The notes under the pieces are model-generated. The model was not told where the DNA came from and made no database searches. It saw only the letters and a list, made by a program, of their open reading frames with translations. Shown here one piece after another: positions 17,691-27,200 of a stretch of 32,821 nucleotides of DNA. Source of the DNA: Candidatus Woesearchaeota archaeon (GTDB lineage Archaea; Nanobdellota; Nanobdellia; Woesearchaeales; JASKKU01); the NCBI GenBank assembly GCA_030154045.1, contig JASKKU010000009.1:1-32821 (forward strand), in the 5' to 3' direction. Every line of letters starts with the position of its first letter. Position 1 is the first letter of the stretch. The translations under genes were made by a program, and so were the position numbers.

Positions 17691-19475
17691 TTATCTTAAG
17701 ACGGTATCCAAAAAGTTTGTGAACACATGGTATATGAAATTAAACGATTGACTCACTAGGTCTTTATGATAGATTTCTTTATGGGATAAATCGTTTGAAG
17801 AAACATTAGCAATCTTCAACGGATACTGCTGCGTTAGTTTTCCATCAATTATAAAATTAAAGGGCTCTCCGCTAGCTGTATGCCCCTCAAAGTATAAAGA
17901 ATAGTTACCAACAGTATCCTGATAATTTAGGTAAGAATACTCAGGTTCGTACAACTTGTTGTATGTTGGAATAAAAGTGAAAGATGCATTCCCATAGTAA
18001 TCTGTAATAAAAGTGGTCGTAGTTTTAGTAATTAAGCCACTCTTTACTGTATTATTTGAATCATCAATTACCAAGTCAAAGATTTGACTAGGTGAAGATA
18101 AGCTAAGACCATTGACTTGTATAAGATCAACAGTCGCGTTGTTTAAGATTTTATCATCCGAATCCTTAAAATGAAAATCAAGTTTATATGGCTGGTTAGG
18201 ATAAGGGAAAGTGTCGTTTGCTTTACCATCTATGTAAATCTCTGGGAGAACAATAGGTTTTAACTCGAAATCTCTTGTATCGCTATTATCAGCTTCATTA
18301 CATTCTGCAATATCATTGTTTGAATCAACTTCAACCTTCACAGTATAAAACCCGCTCTTTGCATATGCAGGCCAGTTTATTGTAACAGAAACGCTGCCAT
18401 CTGGAACAAAGGTATTGCTTATTGGAATATTGGTTTCATAAATCACCTGTGTAGGATTAGTCTTATTGTAAATTTTTACATTAACATTAAAATCTGTAGT
18501 TACGTCTACATTTCCGCCGTTAATTTCATAAGGTACATCTCTTGGATTAGTTATTGTGAAAGAGATATTTAGTTCCTGACTGTAATATACAGGGTTAGGC
18601 GTTACGCTATCTACAGAAACTCGCAAGTTTGGACCAATACAAATCGGATTACCTAAACCATTAATCACAACATACTTTGTATATGTTGTCTGGTCATCAA
18701 CAGAAACTAAACCAGTATTAAATGCAGGGAAATTAGCTGATGAAAAGATATCTCCATCAGTGCAATCAAAACCATTCCCATCATTGCAGACGCCAATTGC
18801 CGCTCTCCTCTTGTCACTTAAACCAAAGTTAATATCTGATAAAGATTTTGAGAAAGAGCCGCCCGTGGTTTGAAAAGTCACCGTTGGAACACCTATAGAT
18901 ATCTTTTTTGTTGCCTGGTCAAAACTCCTTGTAACTGAATAAGAGCCCCTGAAAACTGCATTTGTGTCTCCTAAAACAAAATCAGAAACACTTCCAGGAT
19001 TATTGGTTGTAGAATAACCTATCCATAACCTACCAGGAAATGCTGCCATATAAACATCAGGGTCAGTTACCGTTAACTGAGAAGGTGAAATAGTTAAATA
19101 ACCTGGAGTGGTTTCATAACAACCTGATTCAGAAGATGCTAAGTCTGTAAAAGCCAAAGCGCTGCTTGAAGAAGGGTCATAAGAAACTAATGCGTATTTC
19201 CAAATCCCTTGAACTCTAAGAGCATAAAAAGCGCCAACATACCTCTGACCAACATCGCACAACTTTATACCTATATCCAGATTGCCATCAATACCGTCCT
19301 GATACAAAGTAGATGGGTCGTTTGAATTGCCAGTAAAGTATAAACCAGATGATTGTTTGGTAAAGGTTGCGGTTTGTGCTAAAGCAATATGAATTTGTAA
19401 GAATAAGATTACAATAAACGCTAAAAGGCTTAAAATCTTAAATTCTCCTTTTTTATTTAACTTTGAATCTTGCAT
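17691..19475 (-). CDS. Exported protein with CARDB-like domain
   Basis: N-terminal hydrophobic segment ILSLLAFIVILFLQIHIALA; LRVSVDSVTPNPVYYSQELNISFTITNP...YTVKVEVDSNNDIAECNEADNSDTRDF is CARDB-like; SD GGTGTGATTT before the ATG. Confidence 0.72.
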   Translation of the reverse strand: MQDSKLNKKGEFKILSLLAFIVILFLQIHIALAQTATFTKQSSGLYFTGNSNDPSTLYQDGIDGNLDIGIKLCDVGQRYVGAFYALRVQGIWKYALVSYDPSSSSALAFTDLASSESGCYETTPGYLTISPSQLTVTDPDVYMAAFPGRLWIGYSTTNNPGSVSDFVLGDTNAVFRGSYSVTRSFDQATKKISIGVPTVTFQTTGGSFSKSLSDINFGLSDKRRAAIGVCNDGNGFDCTDGDIFSSANFPAFNTGLVSVDDQTTYTKYVVINGLGNPICIGPNLRVSVDSVTPNPVYYSQELNISFTITNPRDVPYEINGGNVDVTTDFNVNVKIYNKTNPTQVIYETNIPISNTFVPDGSVSVTINWPAYAKSGFYTVKVEVDSNNDIAECNEADNSDTRDFELKPIVLPEIYIDGKANDTFPYPNQPYKLDFHFKDSDDKILNNATVDLIQVNGLSLSSPSQIFDLVIDDSNNTVKSGLITKTTTTFITDYYGNASFTFIPTYNKLYEPEYSYLNYQDTVGNYSLYFEGHTASGEPFNFIIDGKLTQQYPLKIANVSSNDLSHKEIYHKDLVSQSFNFIYHVFTNFLDTVLR

Positions 19476-19485
19476 AAATCACACC

Positions 19486-21195
19486 TTAATTATTCAATGA
19501 ATAAAACAATGAGGATAAAACCTGGTTCATTGCATTCGTAATAACCTTCAAAGTATCATCACTATAAAATGTGCCACCCATATCAATGTTCAAATCATTG
19601 TTTATTGACGCAGTAATTGTTTTTAAAAGATTGTAATTACTGTCGAGTATTTCTAACTCAACTACTGAATTAGATGCTGGCCTGGAAGTTGGTGTTATAA
19701 CGAACTGCTGACCTGTTGGAATCAATATTTCTTTATATTTCACTTTAGGGTCAAGAGGAACATTTGAATTATAAGGATTCATAATAAGATAACCACCTGT
19801 TTCTTTTATCCTCACGAAATAATTGCTCACAGGAAAACCGTTATTAGTAACAGTTACACTAATTATATTAGGTGCGCCAGTTTTTAGAAGCAATTGCCCG
19901 CCAAAATCAGGATAAGAACTTACAGAAACAGAATCTGTAGAGATTTCATAATTTACATTAAAACTATACGCTTGCTGAAGCACGCTTGACCACTTATACA
20001 AGAAACTAATGATTTGGTTCATCTCGTTTACACTAATCTTGGCATTATCATACAAAGTATCAGGAGACAGTGGCTTGCTTATATAAAGCAGTTCATCCTT
20101 AGAATCTACATAAAGAGTCTTCCTTGAAACAATTGAATCTCCGTAAAGATACGCTACGAAGATCTTATAAGTGTCACTGCTAGGATAAATGGTAGGTGCA
20201 ATAAGAAAAGTTTCTTCGCCAGTATCATCTGTCTGTCCTTGAGAATATGCTAAAGAAACATAACCTTGTAATCGTGTTGGAATAAACAGGTTCTGACCGT
20301 CTTCCTCACCAATAACAATATCAATGTTTTTAGCAGGAGCATTTCCTTCATAAATATAATAGGCTTTAACTCTAACAACATAAGGCAAAGCAGTTTGACT
20401 AAAATGATCAGTTTGAACACCATCTATAAAAACATCAAAATCCACTACAGGAAGCTTGCTTAATATGTAAAAAGAATAATCCTTGCTTGCAATTGGAAGC
20501 ATAAACTGAGAAATGCAGATATTATTATTAGCACACAACTGGTTTTTTAGTTCTGAAACAAACAAAGGAACATAAGTAGAACCATTATAATATTTCAAGA
20601 GGACCATCTTTGTTCCTGGGTCTAAGGTTATTGCAATACCCTGAAAAATATGACCTGAAATATTAACATAATCATAGAACCCTGAACTAAAAGTTATTTT
20701 TGGATTATCTGAAAAAGAATAATAATTATCATAGAATTCAGGGTAAAGTTCCGAATTAAATAAACCGTCTTTTTCTAAATCAGAGAAAGAGACATTATAT
20801 ACATTATTTACAGAAAAAGTTGTATAAAACGGCATCGCTGCGTAGTAATGGACTCCATCGTTGAGGTTATCTCCGGGAAAATAATGCGTTGTTACTATTG
20901 GGTCTGTAAGTGATAAAGATAAGAAAGGTTCATTGGTTTCACTTAAATCAAGACCATTATTCTCAATAATCATGCCAGCCCAATGGTCTGTTCTTGAAAA
21001 GCTCTCAAGCTTAACATAGTAAGAACGGCCTGCCAAGACGTTTACCCTCGCAGGAAGTTCATCTGCAAAAACATCTATAGCTAAAAAGTTTAACAAAAAC
21101 ACCAATGCCAAAAACACAGACAAAGCTCGCGCTAAAGAAATAGTAAAGAATACTCTACATCTAAAAACATCCTCAAACTTCATATTATCAAACAT
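19486..21195 (-). CDS. Exported protein of unknown function
   Basis: N-terminal hydrophobic segment ALSVFLALVFLLNFLAIDVFA; beta-rich, no recognised catalytic motif; 11-bp gap to the next gene. Confidence 0.6.
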   Translation of the reverse strand: MFDNMKFEDVFRCRVFFTISLARALSVFLALVFLLNFLAIDVFADELPARVNVLAGRSYYVKLESFSRTDHWAGMIIENNGLDLSETNEPFLSLSLTDPIVTTHYFPGDNLNDGVHYYAAMPFYTTFSVNNVYNVSFSDLEKDGLFNSELYPEFYDNYYSFSDNPKITFSSGFYDYVNISGHIFQGIAITLDPGTKMVLLKYYNGSTYVPLFVSELKNQLCANNNICISQFMLPIASKDYSFYILSKLPVVDFDVFIDGVQTDHFSQTALPYVVRVKAYYIYEGNAPAKNIDIVIGEEDGQNLFIPTRLQGYVSLAYSQGQTDDTGEETFLIAPTIYPSSDTYKIFVAYLYGDSIVSRKTLYVDSKDELLYISKPLSPDTLYDNAKISVNEMNQIISFLYKWSSVLQQAYSFNVNYEISTDSVSVSSYPDFGGQLLLKTGAPNIISVTVTNNGFPVSNYFVRIKETGGYLIMNPYNSNVPLDPKVKYKEILIPTGQQFVITPTSRPASNSVVELEILDSNYNLLKTITASINNDLNIDMGGTFYSDDTLKVITNAMNQVLSSLFYSLNN

Positions 21196-21207
21196 AATTC
21201 TAGTGTC

Positions 21208-22005
21208 TTAGATCATTTTTTTGAAAACAATCACAGTTTGATTAAATGAATCCACATATTCGTTCAATGCAACCAATGAATTTGATGCGGAACTCGTCAA
21301 ATCAGATAAGTCAACCTCAATCTTATCAACATAATCCAAATACGAGACCCTTGTATCAAGGCTGCATTCCTCACGAATTATTGTATCTTCTGAAAGTCCT
21401 GAATCCAAGATTACAGCACCAGCAGGCAGGATATCTTTAAGAGTGATATTCTTGCAGACCAGATGACTCATAAAAGGCTTCAAGGTTAGATTAATTGAAA
21501 ATGCTATTTCTTCTCCGGGCTTTATGCTTAAATTACCCTTAGAAACATCACTTAATAGCCCACTATCTCGTAAAGAGATTGAATAATTTAAGATGTCATC
21601 ACTTAGATTTGCAAAGAAGTATGAGATAAATTCATTTAAATCTAAAACCTTAGCTTGATTAAGCTCATTTCTAAATAAGAAGTTTGCCTTTATCTCAAAA
21701 TTTTCTCCAACACGATATAACCTATCAGGGCTTACAAATTCATAAAAGGTCAAATTCTTGAACACTCCTGTTTTATAAAAAGACTGCGTAGAACTTACAT
21801 TCTCGGAAACTAAAGTCTCATTACTCTCTTTCAAATTTAATTCAGAAAGGTCATCAATATTTAGATAAATGCCGTTTGTAGAATTATCATGAAAAAACCC
21901 CTTATCTTCAAAAGCTTCTGCAAAAACAGAGTAATTTAAAGATATAAAACCAAAGATAATTGAAAATACTGCCATCCAAAAAACCAAAACTCTCGAACTT
22001 TTCAT
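21208..22005 (-). CDS. Exported protein of unknown function (first gene of operon)
   Basis: N-terminal signal segment SSRVLVFWMAVFSIIFGFISLNYSVFA; SD AAGGTG upstream of ATG at 22005 (ORF-track start 22020 would include the SD as codons). Confidence 0.6.
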   Translation of the reverse strand: MKSSRVLVFWMAVFSIIFGFISLNYSVFAEAFEDKGFFHDNSTNGIYLNIDDLSELNLKESNETLVSENVSSTQSFYKTGVFKNLTFYEFVSPDRLYRVGENFEIKANFLFRNELNQAKVLDLNEFISYFFANLSDDILNYSISLRDSGLLSDVSKGNLSIKPGEEIAFSINLTLKPFMSHLVCKNITLKDILPAGAVILDSGLSEDTIIREECSLDTRVSYLDYVDKIEVDLSDLTSSASNSLVALNEYVDSFNQTVIVFKKMI

Positions 22006-22119
22006 CAAGTACACCTTCAACTTAAAGCTGTGTAATATGAAGGCTTTTGATATGTTTGTTTACTTTGAAAACTATTTTTCAATATGTAGTTTATACTTCT
22101 TAGTTTATGATATCAAAAA

Positions 22120-22165
22120 CCAGTATAGTTTTAACTACAAAAATATATAAAAATATCTAACTACG
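22120..22165 (-). promoter_or_regulatory. Candidate promoter/operator of the five-gene secreted-protein operon
   Basis: Minus-strand TTTATATATTT TATA-like box (about 22140-22152), flanked by direct repeats (+ strand TAACTAC at 22132-22138 and 22158-22164), with inverted repeat TAGTT-TT-AACTA at 22126-22137. Confidence 0.4.
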
Positions 22166-22257
22166 CTAAAATGGTTATAGAAGATAGAACAGTTAAAATA
22201 TCTAGAATAAAATGCATAAAATATACATAAAATAAAAACACACTATAAAAAGTAATC

Positions 22258-24000
22258 TTAGAAATTCAAATCTTGCTCTTCCTTTTTCTTGCGTCTTCTT
22301 CTAAACAAAACCAAAAAGATTACTAGGATTATTGCAATAATTAGTATGAACAACCACTTAGGCTCTTCAATAATTCCTGCAAAGAAGCCCGTAATCCTTG
22401 AACCTTCATAGAACTTAACCACCTTAACACTGATAACCTTTGAATTTAATGTATCCTTCTGACCAAAATAGAGAGATATCTTCAAGGTTGTGTTATAAAA
22501 ATCATCTTTATACAAAAAAGGAGTATCCAAAACCAAAGTTCCCTCAGAATGACTTGGGATTATAACTTTTTTAGAACTGATTACATCTTCACGAGGTTTA
22601 TCCAATGGAATCTCTGCAAAAACAATCACATCAAAGCTATTATTATTATACACTTTCAACAACAATTTTCCTTTATTGTTGTCAAAGATCTGATCCTTCA
22701 ATTGAACAGATACAGATTCCCTATGCTGAGAAACATTAACTCTCTGTTGAATAAGTGGCAAGCCATCTTTATCTTTAAGAGTATCCTCAAGCGGGAAATC
22801 CATACCATAGAGAATGTTTAAAATAGCCTGGTCCTTGTTCTTATCAAATTTAGTTATCTCATCTTTAGATAAGTTCAAAAAGAAAGGTATTGTTAAAGTT
22901 TGACCTGGCAAGATTCTTATAGGATGCTCTATTGAATAAGCTTTATCCATAAACTCAAGATTTGGATAAAAGAAAGCCCTGAAATTACCTTTATTTGAGA
23001 TAGTGAGAGCAAGCGTGTTCAAATTAAGATAGAAAGTAACATTCTCCACATTTAACGAAACATAAGGATAATTCACAGAAAACGCATCGATGTCTATAAG
23101 TTTTCCTACATAAGGTTTCAGGTTTGTAATGGTTCTTGCATATTTCAACAGCAGCTTCAAATCCCGGCCTGAGCGTGTTTCTAACTCCTTAGCAACATCC
23201 GCAAGTTCCCCGCCAATAACCTCAAACTTGGTTGCATTTTTCTCATTAACCAGTGATGCAAGGAGATCAAGATTGCCGTCGTAAACGAAAATAGGCTTCC
23301 CAGAAGCTAAAATATCCGGATCAACCTTGTCAAGAATCATCAATGCAGACCAATCAAAATTAATTTTGTCTAATGTATAATTCAAAAGGGCAATCATGTT
23401 TTTATATGGAACATCTATAAACCTAATCCCTGGAAAGAAATCAATCAACCTTGAAGGAAAATAGCCTGCAGCAATGCTTTGCTCATCAAAATCAAAATTA
23501 GAAACAACAGAAGCCCTATTTTCTTCAGTGAGAAAAACAGGCCAATACTTTTTATCTTTAATTAAAGGCGCTGCAATAACAGCTTCATTGCCAAACTCAG
23601 GATTTAAAACAATAAAATTCTTGACCTTGTCTTTTATCTCAGTGTATAACTGAACTTGCAAATCTGAAAAATCATTAAAAAAAAGATTATTCAACTTGGA
23701 ATAATCCCTGACCTTAAGAAAAGATTCATAATTCCTAATAACGGGTTTTTCCTTTGATTCAAGTATCAAAACCGAAGCGTTCTTTGGAATAAGTTTTGTC
23801 TTGAGGTCAACATCTGCCAAAGAACTAAAAAATAAAGGTTTAGAGCCATCAAAAGTAGAGAACATAATCCCTAAATAGATGTCTCTCCAATCCTTAGAAT
23901 CTATTACAACATAATCGTATGCCGAAACAATAGGAACGAATAAACTTATGAATAAAATGAGAATGAAAACAGTATTTCGTATTGTGTTAACCTTTACCAC
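22258..24000 (-). CDS. Exported, C-terminally membrane-anchored protein with CWB2-like N-terminal region
   Basis: Signal segment NTVFILILFISLFVPIVSA; DWRDIYLGIMFSTFDGSKPLFFSS, NPEFGNEAVIAAPLI..YWPVFLTEE and KFEVIGGELADVA resemble cell-wall-binding repeat 2; C-terminal TM LFILIIAIILVIFLVLFRRRRKKKE. Preferred start is GTG at 24000 with SD AGGTGAGG rather than ATG at 24045. Confidence 0.62.
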   Translation of the reverse strand: MVKVNTIRNTVFILILFISLFVPIVSAYDYVVIDSKDWRDIYLGIMFSTFDGSKPLFFSSLADVDLKTKLIPKNASVLILESKEKPVIRNYESFLKVRDYSKLNNLFFNDFSDLQVQLYTEIKDKVKNFIVLNPEFGNEAVIAAPLIKDKKYWPVFLTEENRASVVSNFDFDEQSIAAGYFPSRLIDFFPGIRFIDVPYKNMIALLNYTLDKINFDWSALMILDKVDPDILASGKPIFVYDGNLDLLASLVNEKNATKFEVIGGELADVAKELETRSGRDLKLLLKYARTITNLKPYVGKLIDIDAFSVNYPYVSLNVENVTFYLNLNTLALTISNKGNFRAFFYPNLEFMDKAYSIEHPIRILPGQTLTIPFFLNLSKDEITKFDKNKDQAILNILYGMDFPLEDTLKDKDGLPLIQQRVNVSQHRESVSVQLKDQIFDNNKGKLLLKVYNNNSFDVIVFAEIPLDKPREDVISSKKVIIPSHSEGTLVLDTPFLYKDDFYNTTLKISLYFGQKDTLNSKVISVKVVKFYEGSRITGFFAGIIEEPKWLFILIIAIILVIFLVLFRRRRKKKEEQDLNF

Positions 24001-24087
24001 TTTACCCCTCACCTTTATTCCGTGAACAAAGATAAAATAAATCAAAACAAATGATCAATGTATTGTTGCCTTTCAGTTTTTTGTTTT

Positions 24088-24161
24088 ATTTAATCTATTT
24101 AAGTTTATTTAACAGTTTTATTTAACTTTAGCCTGTTTAAAATGAATTGCAGCCATTTATA
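24088..24161 (-). promoter_or_regulatory. Candidate promoter and repeated ATTTAA elements upstream of the CWB2-like gene
   Basis: Minus-strand TATA-like ATAAATGG context near 24154-24161; ATTTAA (+ strand) at 24088, 24097, 24107 and 24120. Confidence 0.35.
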
Positions 24162-24228
24162 TTTTTTTCTTATTTTTTCTTAAATTACATTCTTTCTATT
24201 TCTTTTACGATTCTTTAGTTATGATTCT

Positions 24229-27200
24229 CTAGTCATACTCATAAACTCTTGTTATCATATTAGTTGAACCCTTGTATGATGCCAGCTGTGAAGGCACTCT
24301 AGCTTCATAATCATAGATTCCATATTTGCCTTGCGTGTTCGCATTGATAACTGTGAAAAGCACTAAATCCTGACTGCCATTGTACTCAGTGCCGCCATCA
24401 CCTTTATCCCAAAGTAAAGCTGTTATGAAATTGCTATTGTTCGTTGAATTTATATAAGGAACCTCTGTTACTTGACGGCCTCCTATAACAAAAGTACCTA
24501 AATGATCAGGAATGCCGTTATTATCCTTATCAAACAACCTTTCAATTGAGTCGTTAAATCCAGTTAAGCCTAATGCTTGGTCTGCCTCAGCTAAATCATT
24601 AGTCCCATTCAGAGGCTCTAAATCCAATATTGAAAAATATGAATCAGTATCTGCAAAGTATAAGTTGCCTACCGGCTGAGTAGGAGTCCAATTCTTCAAG
24701 GTATTATTATCCTGCTCATCCTTCAATTCATAAACATAACTAAAGTTACCGTAATAAATTGCCCATGCTGGCGTTGTTTTGTTAACTGAAACAAAGTTAT
24801 TTGATTCATTACTCTCAGCAATATTATTCAAAGGATCTACATAAATATCAAATATGTGTGTTCCTGCCTCTGCTGTCCAGTTAAAGCTTATCAACTTGCT
24901 TTCACCAGCATTTAAACTGAAAGCAGTGCTATCTTGAGAGCTTTCAGGCGTTTTAGTACCGTTCCAGAATGAAACATTTAATCTAACAACTACATTTGAA
25001 ACATCAACATTCTCCAAGTTAGTTACATTAACAGTTATTGTATAATTGTTTCCTTCAACAAAGTTTTCGGATGAGAATCCAACGTTTGAAATCGTTAAAT
25101 CTGGTAAATTGTTGCTTAAGTTTATTGACCACGCGTCAAGGTGTGGCGTATTATACGAACCATCAATTATCAACTTCGCCTCTAAATATAGGCTTTGTTC
25201 AGCTTTGGCATTTGCGCAAAGTTGATAACCATTAATAACACTTGCCAAACTCAAATCTCCGCATAAACTGTTTTTGTTTGAATCCAAGATTCTAAATATA
25301 ATGTCAGAACTTCCATCCAAAGTTGCATTAACATCAAAAGTGTCCCAGGAAGTTGTTGAGTTCCTTGTCAACAGAATGCTCCTTACAGTGGCATTTCTCA
25401 AAGGTCTTTCCTCACTTGAAATAGAGTTCAAAACAGGTTCGCTTGTTGAATACTTGCTAACAGCGATCCAATCAATGTACATAGAATCAACGTAGTATGA
25501 ATAAAGCGTCGGATTAAGTGTGCTACCTGCAGACGCAGAATTTAAAGTTAATGCACTGCTTTGATTATCATTAACAAACAATTCATAGTTATCATTCACA
25601 AAATCAGAAACAATCCTGAACCGTGTCTGCTGGGAAACATTCAAACTGTAATAATTATTACCGCCATTATACAAATTAATTCGATCATTTGATGGATCAA
25701 AGTAAAGCCTTAAATTCTTAGTACCTGCACCATTACCAAACCTGTAATAACCTGCAATACCACTCGCATCTGCAGCCAACTTAATCATAGTTTGATATGC
25801 GTTTGGATAAGTATAAGATGCTGTAATTTGAGAGCTTGACCCTGTAGCATTTGGAACAGCATAACCTGAAGTTGAATACCAGTTATTGGCATTACTTCCC
25901 CATACTGATGAACTCACATTATCAAAGTCATCAAAGAACTCAAACACTGCAGAAGCATTGTCTCCAGGCTGAGCAGTAGGATTGCCATAATACATATAAA
26001 CAATTGAACCTGCTGAATTTATTTCTGGAACCTTAATCCAAATCGTTGAATTTTCAAAAGCAGAACCACAATCTTCAACCCAGAAAGCTATTGTTTGTTC
26101 TTGAGATGAGGAATTCAAATAAGTAAATCTCAAATCTTTACAATTATCACTAACCTTGCCTGAGCTTTTCTCTTGAGATAGATTCAAACTTAATCTAACT
26201 TGGTAATCAGTTAGAGTAGACGAACTTGAAATGTTCAACTCCTTTCTATACTTCCAGCAATCAGGAGTCTGATTATTGTAATCTGTAGAAACCGCAGGCC
26301 AACAAGATGCAATCCTCGCCTCGCTAATAGTTTTATTTGCCAATAAGTTTTCAGCATAAGAAATTCCAGTATAACCATCAAAGGTATCTGCCCATGTGTT
26401 TAAATCAGTATCAAAGTTAACAGTTGCATTTCCGACCTTTCCACCGGAATCCATAGCAAAAACAGTTAGTGTATTCGCACCAAACTTTGCTGTAATTGTT
26501 GTGTTAGGCTCAAAGCTGTAGTTAACTCCATTCAGATCAAACCACCATTTTTCTATATACTTGTTTGAGCTTACATTCAAATCAATAATGCTTGTGTTAT
26601 AAGTGATAGGTTGAGGACTCGTTATATCAACAATAGGTGCTTCTGTAGAAACCAAAACTCTTCTAACACTTGAACTTGCAGTATTTCCTAAAGTATCATT
26701 ACCTGAAACACTGTAATTATACCAGCCATCTATTAGATTAGTTACATTGTAATAGAAATGCGTGGCATCAACTTTGTTCATTGTATAATAACTTGTAGCT
26801 GTTGAATTTACCCAAGTTAATGTTAAAACATCAGCTGGCTCATTTGTTGTAACATTTATGTAAACCCACAAAGTATCTACGGCACCATTATCTTTTGGTG
26901 TAGGAGCTACAAAAGTGAACACAGGTCCTGTTGTATCCACGGTGAATTCTGTAAAGTTAGTTCCAAAGTTGCCTGCCGTATCATTACACCTTACACTCAC
27001 ATTATGTTTCCCATCAGCTAATGTTGAAAGGTTATAATAGTAAGTTTCATTAAACTTGGTTAAACTATTCCAAATTCCTTGGCTATCAAAATCAAACAAG
27101 CAACTACTCAAGTTCTCATTAGATGAAACATTCACCCATATGCTGCTTACTGTATAATTTGTGTTTATAGGACTGATAAGCGTAATATTTGGAGCGATTG

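Noticed and set aside
25038-25495. + strand ORFs inside the giant surface gene
   Set aside because: Antisense to repeat-domain coding sequence; no start signals.
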